DNA of 64,000 nucleotides from Ailurus styani (Eukaryota > Chordata > Mammalia > Carnivora > Ailuridae), in NCBI GenBank assembly GCA_002007465.1, contig LNAC01000735.1:335891-399890 (forward strand). Reading direction: 5' to 3'. This document shows, one piece after another, positions 12,107 to 24,150 of the stretch. Within the stretch, counting starts at the first letter, position 1. Each line of letters starts with the position of its first letter. The notes under the pieces were generated by a model. That model was not told where the DNA came from, did not search any database, and saw only the letters and a program-made list of their open reading frames with translations. A program made the translations under genes and the position numbers.

Positions 12107-13242
12107 AAATACTAACATCATTTTTCACAGAACTAGAAAAAACAATCCTAAAATTTGTATGGAACCACATAAGGCCCCAATCTTGACAAGACAAAACAAT
12201 CCTGAAGAAGAAAAATGAAACTGGAGGTATTACGTTCCAGACTTCAAGTTATATTACAAAGCTGTAGTAATCAAAACAGGATGGCACTCCACAAAAACAG
12301 ACACCCAGATCAATAGAACAAAATGTAAAGCCCAGAAATAAACCCATATTTATGTGGTCAATTAATCTTTAAGAAAGTAGGCAAGAATATGCAATGGGAA
12401 ATTCTCTTCAACAATGGGTGCTGAGAAATCTGGACAGTAACATACAAAAGAATGAAACTGGATCACTTTCTTATACCATACACAAAAATAAACTCAAAAT
12501 AGATTAAGGACCTAAATGTGAGACCTGAAACCATAAATTTAATGTGAGACCTGAAACCATAAACGTCCTAGAAGAGAGTACAGGTAGCAATTTTTCTGAC
12601 ATCAGCTGTTGTAACTATTTTTTAGATATGTCTCCTGAGGTAAGGGAAATAAAACCAAAAATAAACCGCTGGAATTGCATCAAAATTAAAAGCTTCCACA
12701 CAGCAAAGAAAACAACCAACAAAACTAAAAGGCAACCTACTGAATGGAAGAATATATCTTCAAATGACATATCTGATAAAAGGTTAGTATTCAAAATATA
12801 TAAAGGACTGGTACAACTCAATAAAGAAACAAAAAACAAGAAAATAGAAGATACGAATAGACATTTTTCCAAAGAAGATATACAGATGGCCAACAGGCAA
12901 TTGAAAAGATGTTCAACATCACTCAACCTCAGGAAAAATGCAAATCAAAACTAAAATCAAATATCACCTCACATCTGTCAGAATGGTTAATATCAGAAAC
13001 ACAGGAAACAAGTGTTGGCAAAGATGTGGAGAAAAAGAAACCCCTGTGCACTGTTGGTGGGAATATAAACTGGTACAGCCACTCTGGAAAACAGTATGGA
13101 GATTCCTTAAAAAATTAAAAATAGGACTACCTCACAATCCAGTAATCCCACTACTTTGGGTATTTACCCAAAGCATACAAAAATACTAATTCAAGGGCCT
13201 ACATGCACTGTGTGTTTACTACCTGGAATTAAAATTTTTTTA

Positions 13243-13790
13243 AAAATCCTAGCTAACTAGAAATAGAAAGGAAGGCTAATTCAATAGTGAATTAGACCTC
13301 TTAAAAAGTGAAGTAGGGCAAGAAAAAAATATATATAAGGATTGGAGTTAAAGAAACAACATAGGGGTGGCTGGTTAGCTCAGTTGGAAGAGCATGCAGC
13401 TCTTTATCTCAGGATCATGAGTTCAAGCCCCTCGTTGTGTGTAGAGATTACTTAAATAAGTAAATAAACATAAAAAAAGAAACTATCATTATTCCTTACT
13501 TGAAAATTATTTTGATGTAATTTAAAATAATTAATACTCTACTGGATAGAAAAATCAGTATACAAAGTTGCTGCTTAGAAAAAAACAATATACAATATTT
13601 TTCCTTTTATACTAGCAACTAGCAGGTAGATAATAAAAATCTTAAAAGGATACCATTTGCAATGGAATAAAAGTATGAAGACTAGGAGATAATGCTAACC
13701 CTAAATGTAAAACTGTACAGAGAAAATTTTAATAGTTGATTTTAAATTACAAAGAAGACTTAAATATACAGGAATTGGAAGATTCAGCAT
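13243..13790 (+). mobile_element. Old L1 ORF2, right part (after the 8.3 kb insertion)
   Basis: AAATCCTAGCTAACTAGAAA then GGCAAGAAAAAAATAT and further diverged L1 sequence (GTATACAAAGTTGC, TTGCAATGGAATAAAAG) continue the L1 split at 4957. A SINE sits at 13364-13476. Confidence 0.65.
13364..13476 (+). mobile_element. Older short tRNA-Lys SINE
   Basis: GGGTGGCTGGTTAGCTCAGT, GAGCATGCAGCTCTTTATCT, GAGTTCAAGCCCCTCG keep a tRNA-like A box and B box. Short A-rich tail. Confidence 0.85.
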
Positions 13791-15199
13791 TGCCAAGATG
13801 TTGAGCTTCACAACTGATCATGAAGAAGTAACTCATACAGAACTTGTTCTTCCACAGTAAACAACTGGAAATCTGTACAAAAGATATGAGACAACTGTTT
13901 TCAGACAACTACCAGAGGCTGTAAGCTGTAAGCTGCACAATTCTCAGAGCACAGAGAGGGCCAGGAGATGTTCAAATTCCACCCAACCAGAGGTGAGTAA
14001 TGTCACTGAGCAACAGGGCAACCAACAGAAATCCCAGAGGGACAAAGGTTTAATATTAAAGCTAAACTTGCCCATTAGTAAAGGCTAATCTAGGCACATT
14101 CTAATAAAACTTAAAATAATCCTTGAAAATATCAAGTTGATGGGCACCTGGGTGGCTCAGTCGGTTGAGTGCCCAGCTCTTGATTTTGGCTCAGGTTGAT
14201 TTCAGGGTTCAGGGATTCAGCTGGGCTCCAGGCTCAGTGGGGAGTCTGCTTGTCCCTCTCCCTTGGCCCCTCCCCCAGCTCGTGTTCACCCTTTCAAATA
14301 AATCTTTTTTAAAAATTTGGAAAAAAGAAAATATCAAGTTGATTCACAACTAACTTAATACCCTGTGTGCCAAAACAAACTTCAAAACTCTGAAAAAAGA
14401 GAACAAAAGCAAATATTTAACAACATAATGTTTGGAACATCTGATATCAAATAAAAAATTCACTAGACACAGAAAAAAGCAACAAGTTGTAAACCAGAAA
14501 AAGATGTTAAAATGATATATACTAGAAAATGTGTGTTCCAAATATATATTATATATAATATTCATATATACCTAATATGCATACATATATAACATAGACA
14601 CACATATGTTTTACACATGCCCCCAGCTTTTAGTTCCAGCTCTTTTCACTTTACACTGAACTTCAGTGCCAATGTCACTAGATTTCCTGATGATACAAAA
14701 GTGATCTCTTTGTCTACATAAAATTTTCCTCTCTCTATGTTTTATAATTAAACAAAACAACATAAATGCTAGTGAGTATGGAAAGGTACATTCTACAAAC
14801 TTTGTTTACTCATGTGTATAAAACCCTTTAAGAGTAAAAAAAAAAAAAAGCAAAACTTTTCTCTCCCTATATTTTCTTTGGCTTTAGCTATTCCTAGTAT
14901 ATTCATTATCCTGTATCTCAAGGTTTTACAAGTAGTGGTGTGCTGTAACTGTCTCCCATCAGATTATGAGGACAAATTCTTAAATATTTAGGAATTTTAC
15001 AATCTTATTGCTAAACTGTTGGTAGATTGAACTCAGCCATTTTATTGGAAGTACTGACACTACAGAGATTGACAAACAGTACAAATCAGAGGTTTATTTC
15101 ATCATGCTGGTGTGCCCAAATAATGCAGGTATGCTATACACTTTTATAGTATATAAAAATACTATAATATATAGTATATAAAAATATACTATACTTTTT
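13791..15199. other. Largely unclassified intergenic sequence
   Basis: Apart from the SINE at 14142-14326, this is AT-rich sequence. The part to about 14560 may be the 5' region of an old L1 on the plus strand; I could not confirm this. TA-rich at 14540-14600 and 15130-15200. Confidence 0.4.
14142..14326 (+). mobile_element. Carnivore SINE (SINEC)
   Basis: TSD GAAAATATCAAGTTGAT at 14125-14141 and 14327-14343, perfect 17 bp. Confidence 0.95.
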
Positions 15200-15211
15200 A
15201 AAAAGTATCTC

Positions 15212-15397
15212 GGGCACCTTGGTGGCTCAGTCAGTTGAGCAGCTGCCTTCGGCTCCAGTCATGATCCCACAGTCCTTGGATCGGGTCCTGCATCCGGCTC
15301 CCTGTTCAGTGGAGAGCCTGCTTCTCCCTCTCCCTCTGCCTGCCACTCTGCCTTCTTGAGCTCTCTCTCTCTGTCAAATAAATAAATCTTAAAAAAA
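15212..15397 (+). mobile_element. Carnivore SINE (SINEC)
   Basis: Imperfect TSD AAAAAGTATCTC (15200-15211) versus AAAATGTACCTC after the tail. Confidence 0.93.
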
Positions 15398-15409
15398 AAA
15401 AATGTACCT

Positions 15410-15620
15410 CCCAGAGAGTCAGAAAACTATGATCTACAGGTCAAATTTGGCCTGCTGCGTATTTTTATGAAAAATGTTTTATTAGAACCCACTCATTTGT
15501 CCTTTTGTTTACATATCATTGATGGCTAATTTTATGTTATTACAGTACAGTTGAATAGTCATGACAGAAAGCCTGAAATATTTACTATCTGGCTCTTCAC
15601 TGAAAAAGATATGGTAAACA
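15410..15620 (-). mobile_element. hAT-superfamily non-autonomous DNA transposon fossil
   Basis: GTCAGAAAACTATGATCTAC, GTCAAATTTGGCCTGCTGC, TTTTATTAGAACCCACTCAT, TATTTACTATCTGGCTCTTC correspond to the widespread mammalian 'GGCAAACTATGGCCCGCGGGCC' hAT-type repeat. I am not sure of the subfamily name. It starts just after the SINE at 15212-15397. Confidence 0.6.
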
Positions 15621-16150
15621 AAGGCTATACTGAGCAGAGGTAATAGACTTGCCAAATAATAATGAATTATAATTTGAATAGAATTCATCAGAAACTTCCA
15701 TCTTGGAAAAGTGCTTTCTATATATTCTTATACATACGAAGCCTAAAATCTTACAGCCATTAATTTTTTTTAAACTCTAAGATGTCTAACAACGGCATAC
15801 ATTTGGTAGAATAACCCATTTGTTAAAAGGGAAAAAATTATATTTATGCATAAATATTTTGGAAAAGATACACAAGAAACTGGTAACATTAGTTGCCCCT
15901 GAAAAGAGGAACTGGGTGACTCGTGGACAGGGCGAAAGGAGAGTTTTCACTGAATATCCTTTTGTATTTCTCAAATGTTAAACCATGTGCTTATATGACC
16001 TATTTAAAAAATAAATAACAGGCTTAAAAATTATTGGCTAAGAGGAGGTTTAGGAATCTCAATCCTTTCTTCTAAGAGGCATCCTGGTATAATAGAAAGA
16101 ACATTGTTTCAGGAGTTAAAAAAAAAAAAAAAAGAAGACACAGTTCCAAA
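15621..16150. other. No gene recognised
   Basis: AT-rich sequence with no ORF of interest between a hAT-type repeat and a MIR. Confidence 0.5.
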
Positions 16151-16315
16151 AACCTGATCTGCTACTTACTACCTTTTTGATGTTGGCCGAGTTCCTTAAG
16201 TTAGCTGGATCTCAGCTTGGACATTAATAAAATCAGTATAACAAAAGCTACTTTGTGAGGATTAGACATTATATAAAACCACCTTGTACTTACTAAATGG
16301 TAGCTAATATTCTGT
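16150..16315 (+). repeat. MIR fragment
   Basis: GATCTGCTACTTACTACCTT, GGATCTCAGCTTGGACATT, TACTTTGTGAGGATTAGAC: diverged MIR core and 3' part. Confidence 0.55.
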
Positions 16316-16517
16316 GGATTTCAATTATCCCTGCCATCCATTACCACCAATTATGTGTTGGAAGTTGATTAAAGGGAACCTGAGATATGAATGAGGTCTA
16401 AGAGAGTCTTAATTTACAGATATCAACTAACTACCGGTGGGGGAAAACCAATCAGTCTTTTAAAAATTGTATTCAGGTGCTCTTTTGGGTCTTCAAGTAC
16501 AAAAGTCCAGGAGTTTT

Positions 16518-16728
16518 GGGGTTGTTTTTTGTTGTTGTTGTTGTTAAAGATTGTATTTATTTATTTGACAGAGAGAGAGAGATCACAAGTAGGCAGAGAC
16601 ACAGGCAGAGAGCGGGAAACAGGCTCCCCACTGAGCAGAGAGCCCAATGCGGGACTTGATCCCAGGACCCTGAAATCATGACCTGAGCTGAAGGCAGAGG
16701 CTTAACCCACTGAGCCCCCAGGTGCCCA
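16518..16728 (-). mobile_element. Carnivore SINE (SINEC), young type
   Basis: TSD TCCAGGAGTTTT (16506-16517) versus TCCAGGGGTTTT (16729-16740). The tail side is (TTG)n. Confidence 0.93.
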
Positions 16729-16740
16729 TCCAGGGGTTTT

Positions 16741-17164
16741 TTAAGGCTCTTAAGGACTATCCCAAGACATCAAGCAATCATTGGCATTTAATAATGGCCC
16801 CAAGGCCACAAATGCAATTTCATATTTGTTCTCTCCTACTTCACTTCAACTTTTCTACCCTTGATTCTTGGAACTGCTTGCCCTAATAAAGTAACAGCAC
16901 ATGAGTCTTTTGCCTCAGGTTATGTATACTTTTGGGGAAACTTCAGGTTAAGACTGGGGCCTGCATAACTGTACTGAAGAGAGTCTGGGACTGTGTAGTG
17001 GTTACTGTTTGTGCCCTATCTATATGCCTTCATCCTCTAATATTAATAGGGCTTGCTTTCTTGGGTGCCAGCATTTGCATCTCTTGCTCTGTTGGTGGGC
17101 TTTCTTTACAATCCTCAATCAATATTTTCTCCCATTGTATGATATGTCTTTCACTTTCTTGATG
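16741..17164. other. Unclassified, possibly an old LTR fragment
   Basis: CCTAATAAAGTAACAGCACA, TTGCCTCAGGTTATGTATAC and GGGGAAACTTCAGGTTAAGA resemble ends of ancient mammalian LTRs, but I cannot assign a family. Confidence 0.25.
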
Positions 17165-17710
17165 GTATAGTTTCCCCCACAAAAGTTTTTAATTTTGATA
17201 AAGTCCGGTTTTTCAAAAAAAATTTTTTTCACTTGTCCTTTTGGGGTTGTATCTCAGAGATCATTGCCTAACTCAAGTTCACTAAGATTTTCTAATATGT
17301 GTTCTTCTAGTGGTCTAACAGTTTTTTTTTTACATGTAAGTCTATGATCCATTTTTAGTTAATTTTTGTGTAGGGTTCAGGTAGGGGTCTAATTTCATTC
17401 TTTCACATGTGGATATTCAGTTGTACCAGCACCATTTATTGAAACTATTATTTTTTCTCCATTGAATTAGCTTGGCACCCTTGTGGAAAATCAATTGACT
17501 GTAAATGGAAGGGTTTATATCTGGATTCTCCATTTTACCCCATTGATCTATAGGTCTACCCTCATGCCATCACCACAGTGTCTTGATTACTATAGTTTTG
17601 CAGTAAGGTTTGAAATTGGGAATTTTGAGTACTCCAACTTTGGACTTCTTTTTCAAGATTGTTTTGGCTGTCATCTTTGCTTTCTGATTTATACTTTTTG
17701 GATCTTCTTT
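17165..17710 (-). mobile_element. Old L1, minus strand (right part of ORF2/3' region)
   Basis: The plus strand reads reverse-complement L1: CATGTGGATATTCAGTTGTA, CCAGCACCATTTATTGAAAC, CCATTGATCTATAGGTCTAC, TTCAAGATTGTTTTGGCTG. A SINE follows at 17726. The left boundary is uncertain. Confidence 0.75.
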
Positions 17711-17725
17711 AAGAAATCCTTTTGG

Positions 17726-17964
17726 GGGGCACCTGGGTGGCTCAGTCAGTTAGGCATCTGTCTTCAGCTCAGGTCATGATCCCAGGGTCCTGGGATCCAG
17801 CCACACATCGGGCTCCCTGCTCAGTGGGGAGCCTGCTTCTCCCTCTGCCTGCCACTCTCCCTGCTTGTATGCTCAGTCTCTCTCTCTGTGTCAAATAAAT
17901 AAATAAATAAATCTGGAAGGAAGGAAGGGAGGGAGGGAGGGAGGGAGGAAGGAAGGAAGGAAGG
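17726..17964 (+). mobile_element. Carnivore SINE (SINEC) with (GGAA)n tail
   Basis: The A-tail has expanded to GGAA/GGGA repeats (17917-17964). TSD AAGAAATCCTTTTGG (17711-17725) versus AAGGAATCCTTTTGG (17965-17979). Confidence 0.94.
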
Positions 17965-17979
17965 AAGGAATCCTTTTGG

Positions 17980-18286
17980 ACTACAAAGCCAGAAAATATT
18001 TTTCTATATGGCTTTCAAGATGTTTTATCATTTGCCCTTCTCATTCTAATTACTGACCTATTTGGAATTTATCCTAAGTGCCTGGCAGAATGAGGGATTT
18101 AATGTCATACTTTTACATTGTATTGACACTTTTTTTCAAGTCTAATTTTTCTTTCACTGATCTACAAAAAAGGCCTGTCACAAGTCAGGTTTCCATATAG
18201 GTGCAGTTCTGTTTAGGTATCCTGTTCTGTTCTATTGGTCATTTTCTCTGCCCATGAACCAGCGCCACACTGCCTTAATTATTATA
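17980..18286 (-). mobile_element. Old L1, minus strand (continuation)
   Basis: CTATTGGTCATTTTCTCTGC and CCAGCGCCACACTGCCTTAA are L1 ORF2 antisense motifs. Its sequence CTTAATTATTATA is the target site of the RPS3A retrocopy. Confidence 0.65.
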
Positions 18287-19394
<1,108 letters not shown>

Positions 19395-21700
19395 CTTAAT
19401 TATGATAAGCTTTTTAATAAGGTTTTAAAAATAAAACCTGTAGGGCAAATCTCCCCACCTTGTTCTTCTTCATAAGTATATTTATGGCTCTTACATATAA
19501 ATTATAGATATAGTTTAACAAGTTACACCCACACAAACACACACTTTATTTCATTTGGATTTTGATTGGAATTGCACTGAATTTATATATTATTTTGGGA
19601 AGAAATAGTTTTAAAAAAACAATATTGAGTCTTACAATCAGTAAACATGATTCATTTATGTAGATTGGGTCACAGTGGTACAGAGTTCCAGCACTGAATT
19701 TATAGATTATTTTGGGAAGAAATAGTTTTAAAAAAACAATATTGAGTCTTACAATCAGTAAACGTGATTCATTTATGTAGACTGGGTCACAGTGGTACAG
19801 AGTTCCAGGGGTGGCTTTCTCACCCCAAGATCCACTAGATCTTTTCTTTTTATGCTACTGTCTTGTTCCTGAGCTTAATGAGAATGTTTTCAATATATCA
19901 AATTAAGAATAATGTTAGCTGCTATATTTGGCAGGTAACCTTTATCTGGTTAGAATAGTTTTTTTTATTTGTTTATTAAGAAGCTTTTTCAAAAAATCAT
20001 AAGTGTGTTGAATTTAATTAAACATTTTGTTTTTAATGTTAAACTAATCCTGGATTTGAGATATACCCATCCTGGTAATGATGTAGCATCTCCTTTGCAT
20101 ACTGTCAGATCCCATTTTCTAACTGAACTTACTTAGAATTTTCACTTAAAGTCATGACAAGTCCTCTATTGTCTTAGGTTATACTGACATCAGGGTTATT
20201 CTTGCTTTATTCTTAAAAAGTTAGGGAGCTGCTCTTCTTTTTCTATTCACTTACATAATGTGTATACCACTGGAATTTTAAGGTCCTTGACTGATGGAAC
20301 TCTGGGTCTGTAGAACTACTATTCAGAGATTCAATTTCTTCTTGAGGTAGGAAGAACTTCTTTAGGAAATCATATTTTTAAAACTATCAATTTTAATCTA
20401 ATTTTCAAGAATTTTAGCTTAAATTTATCTTTTTAATATTGGAAGAACTTCTAAGCCCACCTTTTCATTTCTATTGTTGTTTATTTGTTCATTCTCTTTT
20501 TTTTTCCCTTGACCAACCTTCCTAAAAGTGTGCTGCTTTTAGTATTCTTTTACATTGGCTTTGTGGAATTTTGTTTACTATGTCATTTTCTTCTCTTACT
20601 CTTTCCTTCCTTCTGTTTTTGTTTATTCTGCTGTTTCTTTTCTAACTTCTTAAGGGTTATGCTTTCAGCATTAATTTCTAACCTTTCTTCATTTCTAAGA
20701 GAAGCATTTAAGATGATATGTTTCCCTCTAGGCTCTGTTTAGCAGTAGTTTTTCAGTTATAGAATTCCCATTTAGTTCTGTTTCTAGAACTGTTTCCATT
20801 TTTCTGCTGAGGTTTCCCAACTGTTCACTACACTTTTAAAGGAAAACTCCATCTTTTTCTTTAAATCCTTGAACACATTTATAATAACTGCTTCAAAGTC
20901 CACATCTATTTATTCCAACATCCATGATCATCTTTGCTTCTACTATTTTGTCTCTTGATTAATGGTCATGTTTCCCTGCTTCTTGAGTTGCTTGTCTAGT
21001 AACTTATGTCTTGTGTAGAACAATTTTGGCTGCTACACTGTGAAGAACTGTATTACATTGTTTTTATTTAAAGAGAGTTGAGTTTTGTTCTGGCAGGCTG
21101 TAGATTACAGTGATTCACCTTGATCGTATTCTGGTTTTGTCTATAGACCAGGGCCAATGCCCAAGGTACTTGATAAGATCTCTCCAGTATGAATGGATTG
21201 AAATTCCACAATCTTCCAGCACTGGCATTTGTGTCAAGTTTTCAGTCACTACTGGTAGGCGTCACATGGTCTCACTTTGTGTATGTGCAGCCAAACACTC
21301 AGCCATACTCCTGAAGATAACCTTCCCACAGACCTTTGAGATTCCCTACTTGGGAATCTCAATCATCTGGGGTATACTGACCCACAAATTGCAGCCATCT
21401 CAGCAGCTCAAACTCTGATCTCTGCCTCTTTTACCTAGCAATATTGCTGCTCCGCACTTGGGCTCATCTCCCTACACCACAAACTAGCAAGAACCCCCAT
21501 TCAGAAGAGCAAGGCAAATATAAAGGTCACCTTACACATTTCCTTTATCTTAAGGATTATTTCCCTATACTGTCTATCATCCACTTCCTGAAAATAACTG
21601 CTTCATATGTTTTGCTGCTTTTATGGTTGTTGATGGCATGAGGTCAAGTCCAGTATCAGTTACTCCATCATGTCTAAAAGCAGCAATCCACATTTTTAAT
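19395..21700 (-). mobile_element. Old L1, minus strand (ORF2 to 5' region)
   Basis: It continues after the RPS3A retrocopy: AGGGCAAATCTCCCCACC, TTGATTGGAATTGCACTGAA, AAACTAATCCTGGATTTGAG, TTTCCCTCTAGGCTCTG. The 20.7-21.7 kb part resembles the 5' portion of an old L1 (L1M-type), with less certainty. It includes a 117-bp tandem duplication. Confidence 0.6.
19574..19807 (+). repeat. 117-bp tandem duplication (two copies)
   Basis: 19574-19690 and 19691-19807 are the same sequence (GCACTGAATTTATA ... GTACAGAGTTCCA) with three substitutions and no indel. Derived from minus-strand L1. Confidence 0.97.
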
Positions 21701-21753
21701 ATGCAATATTTTTATCCTTCGGTTTAAAGATCTTCAAATTTCCATTATTTTCT

Positions 21754-21964
21754 TTTTTTTTTTTTTAAAGATTTTATTTATTTATTTGACACAGAGAGAG
21801 AGATTACAAGTAGGCAGAGAGGCAGGCAGAGAGAGAGACAAGGAGAGGAGGAAGCAGGCTCCCTGCCGAGCAGAGAGCCCGATGCGGGCCTCGATCCCAG
21901 GACGCTGAGATCATGACCTGAGCCGAAAGCAGAGGCTTTAACTCACTGAGCCACCCAGGCGCCC
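21754..21964 (-). mobile_element. Carnivore SINE (SINEC), young type
   Basis: TSD AAATTTCCATTATTTTCT at 21736-21753 and 21965-21982, perfect 18 bp. Confidence 0.97.
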
Positions 21965-21998
21965 AAATTTCCATTATTTTCTGATTCACGAATATGTT

Positions 21999-22790
21999 TC
22001 TTAGTCTCCAAACATATGAAGTTTTTATAATTATTTTCTCAGTACGGATTTTTAATTTTATCCCATTGTGATCAAAGAATGAAATATGTACAATACCATT
22101 CCTTTGAAATTTGTTCAGACTTCCTTTATAGCTCAATATATGGTCACAAAAATATTTTTTAACTATAGAATATTGGTTTTTTAAAAGATTTTATTTATTT
22201 ATCTGAGAGAGAGCATGCATATAGAAGGGGATAGGGGCAGAGGGAGAGGAAACAGACTTCCTGCTAAACAGGGAGCCCAATGCAGGGCTTGATCCCAGGA
22301 CCCTGGGATCATGACCTGAGCTGAAGGCAGCCACTTAACCAACTGAGCCACCCAGGCACCCCTATATGGTCACAAATATTGTAAAAAGTATTCCACTTGA
22401 AAGAATATATATTCTACAGTTTTTGGGTGGAATGTTCTATATGTGTCCATGAAACAAACATATTAATTTGTTTTGTTCAAATTTTCTATAATCATGTCAA
22501 TTTTGCTTTTTTGTGTGCTTGATGTATCACTAAGAAATAGGTGCTGAAATCTCTCATTATGATTGTGGGATTTGTCTCTAACTCCTTTTCATTCCTGTTG
22601 AGTTGATCCTTTTATCATATCTAGTGACCCTCTTTAGTAATGCTTTTGCTTTAAAATCTTACATTTTCTGGTATTAATAAATTTATACTAGCTTCATTTT
22701 GCTTAGTATTTGGCTGATATATATTTTCCACTCCTTTATTTTCAACTTTTCTATATTCTTATTTTTAGCTATATCTCTTGTGAAGATTGA
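21999..22790 (-). mobile_element. Old L1, minus strand (second fragment)
   Basis: CCCATTGTGATCAAAGAATG, TTTGTTCAGACTTCCTTTAT, TGTGGGATTTGTCTCTAACT, AACTCCTTTTCATTCCTGTT are antisense L1 ORF2/endonuclease-region motifs. Split by the SINE at 22151-22362. Confidence 0.7.
22151..22362 (-). mobile_element. Carnivore SINE (SINEC) with short extra tail sequence
   Basis: TSD TATATGGTCACAAA at 22137-22150 and 22363-22376. Between the TSD and the SINE A-tail lies AACTATAGAATATTGG (about 22161-22176) bounded by T-runs on both sides. Confidence 0.92.
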
Positions 22791-23101
22791 AAAACATTTG
22801 TAGACATTCAGTTCAGACCTGTTTCATCACTGTGAAACAAGTGTCCCTTGGCAACATTTGGCAATAATAGCTTGTGAAACAATAAGCTGGAACCAGGATA
22901 ACACTAAAGACCTGGCCTAAAAGGATCTGAAATGCCCAAGAACAGGAAAGTAAAAGACCACTGAAAGGGTATAAATATCCAGAATTTAAAAAACAAGATT
23001 TAGGGATCAAGTTATAAGCATGATTTTGATGAAAACCTGTATTTGCATATTTATGTGTAATCTGTACCCTGAGATTTCTGTATTCTAAATGGCTTATTGG
23101 G

Positions 23102-23314
23102 GGGCGCCTGGGTGGCTCAGTGGATTAAAGCCTCTGCTTTCAGCTCAGGTCATGATCTCAGGGTCCTGGGATCGAGGCCCGCATCGGGCTCCCTGCTTGG
23201 GCGGGGAGCCTGCTTCCCCCTCTCTCTCTCTGCCTGCCTCTCTGCCTCCTTGTGATCTCTCTCCCTCTGTGAAATAAAATAAATAAAATCTTTTAAAAAA
23301 ATAAATAAATAAAT
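23102..23314 (+). mobile_element. Carnivore SINE (SINEC), young type
   Basis: TSD AAATGGCTTATTGGG at 23087-23101 and 23315-23329, perfect. Confidence 0.97.
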
Positions 23315-23399
23315 AAATGGCTTATTGGGTATGCTATGTGCTGGTCAACTGTGATTCATGATTCTCCTTCCCAAACCTTCTCTTCCTCCACCATTCCTT

Positions 23400-24150
23400 A
23401 TTTAAATAAATAACATCCCCCATTTCCTTAAGTCAGAAGTCTGGAAGTCATCCTTGACTCATCTTTCCCTCACAATCAAATCCTATTGATTCTGTCTCTT
23501 AAATATCTCTTGAATCGGTTCACTTTTTCCTCCTCTTCTTTGCCAACCCCATAATTCATTTCCTCCAATTGTCTCCTGTTTCTCCACATGTATTACTTGT
23601 GCACCATCCTAGCCTCCATTCTGCTCATAGTGCCTAGAATGATCTTTTAAAAATGCGAGTGATTATGTCACTTCCTTGCTTAAACATATAAAACAAGAAA
23701 CACACAAAAAATTTCAATGGCTTTCCATTACTCTCAGAATAAAGACCAAGCCCTTAATAAGGCCTCTGAGATCTGGATTTTGTCTCTCTACAGTGTAGTC
23801 ATGTTAGCTTTCTTTTCGGTACCTCAAAATCAATCAGTACTATTCCTTCTGCCTAAATCACTTTCCCTTGTACTTTTTGCTTAGCTAACTCCTCCTCATT
23901 TTTCTTGTTTTAGGTTTTATATCTCTAAAAGCCACCCTGATACCCAAAATACACTACCTAGTCCTCTGCTGACAGCTCCCATAGTATACTGTACTACTTT
24001 TCTATAAATTCAGTGCATTTGTAAATCCTTGTATAACGTTGGTCTCCCTTGCTCTATTATCAGTTTGATGCGGACTGGAACTGTCTTATCCCTCTTTGTA
24101 TCTCCTGTCCCTAGCTGGAATGCCCCTAGCTGGTGAATGACCAACTCACT
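23400..24150 (+). mobile_element. L2 LINE 3' region
   Basis: A long diverged L2 fragment: CTTCCTTGCTTAAACATATA, TCAATGGCTTTCCATTACTC, TTCCTTCTGCCTAAATCACT, TAGCTAACTCCTCCTCATTT, CTCCCATAGTATACTGTACT. Non-coding. Confidence 0.7.

Larger units (their letters stand above)
8985..12954 (+). pseudogene. L1-A ORF2 remnant
   Basis: The endonuclease region starts near 8998 (TACTCTGAATATAAATGGAC). Short open pieces are at 9774-10112 (NTPLTSMDRTTKQKIKETVA) and 12544-12954 (C-terminal, NDISDKRLVFKIYKGLVQLN). It is broken by frameshifts, stops, SINEs and an (AG)n run. Non-functional. Confidence 0.8.
4958..13242 (+). mobile_element. L1-A: near full-length L1, decayed, carrying nested insertions
   Basis: It starts with a 5'UTR (GGAAGATGGCTGAGTAGGA near 4973), then ORF1 (about 6690-8640, split) and ORF2 (from about 8990). 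The 3' end has lost most of the 3'UTR near 13190-13215. The TSD is AAAATCTTATCTAACTA (4941-4957) versus AAAATCCTAGCTAACTA (13243-13259), two mismatches in 17. Inserted into it are the L1 at 7075-8259 and SINEs at 5276, 6058, 9213, 9496, 10458, 10766, 11570 and 11933. No intact ORF remains. Confidence 0.85.

Noticed and set aside
13364..13440. tRNA gene
   Set aside because: The A-box and B-box-like parts belong to the 5' head of a tRNA-derived SINE; there is no complete cloverleaf and an A-rich SINE tail follows.
16741..17164. Endogenous retrovirus
   Set aside because: Some LTR-like words occur, but there is no paired LTR, primer-binding site or gag/pol similarity; left as unclassified.
21110..21641. 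Two adjacent plus-strand ORFs (102 and 65 codons)
   Set aside because: Located in the presumed 5' region of a minus-strand L1; no recognisable protein and no splice structure.
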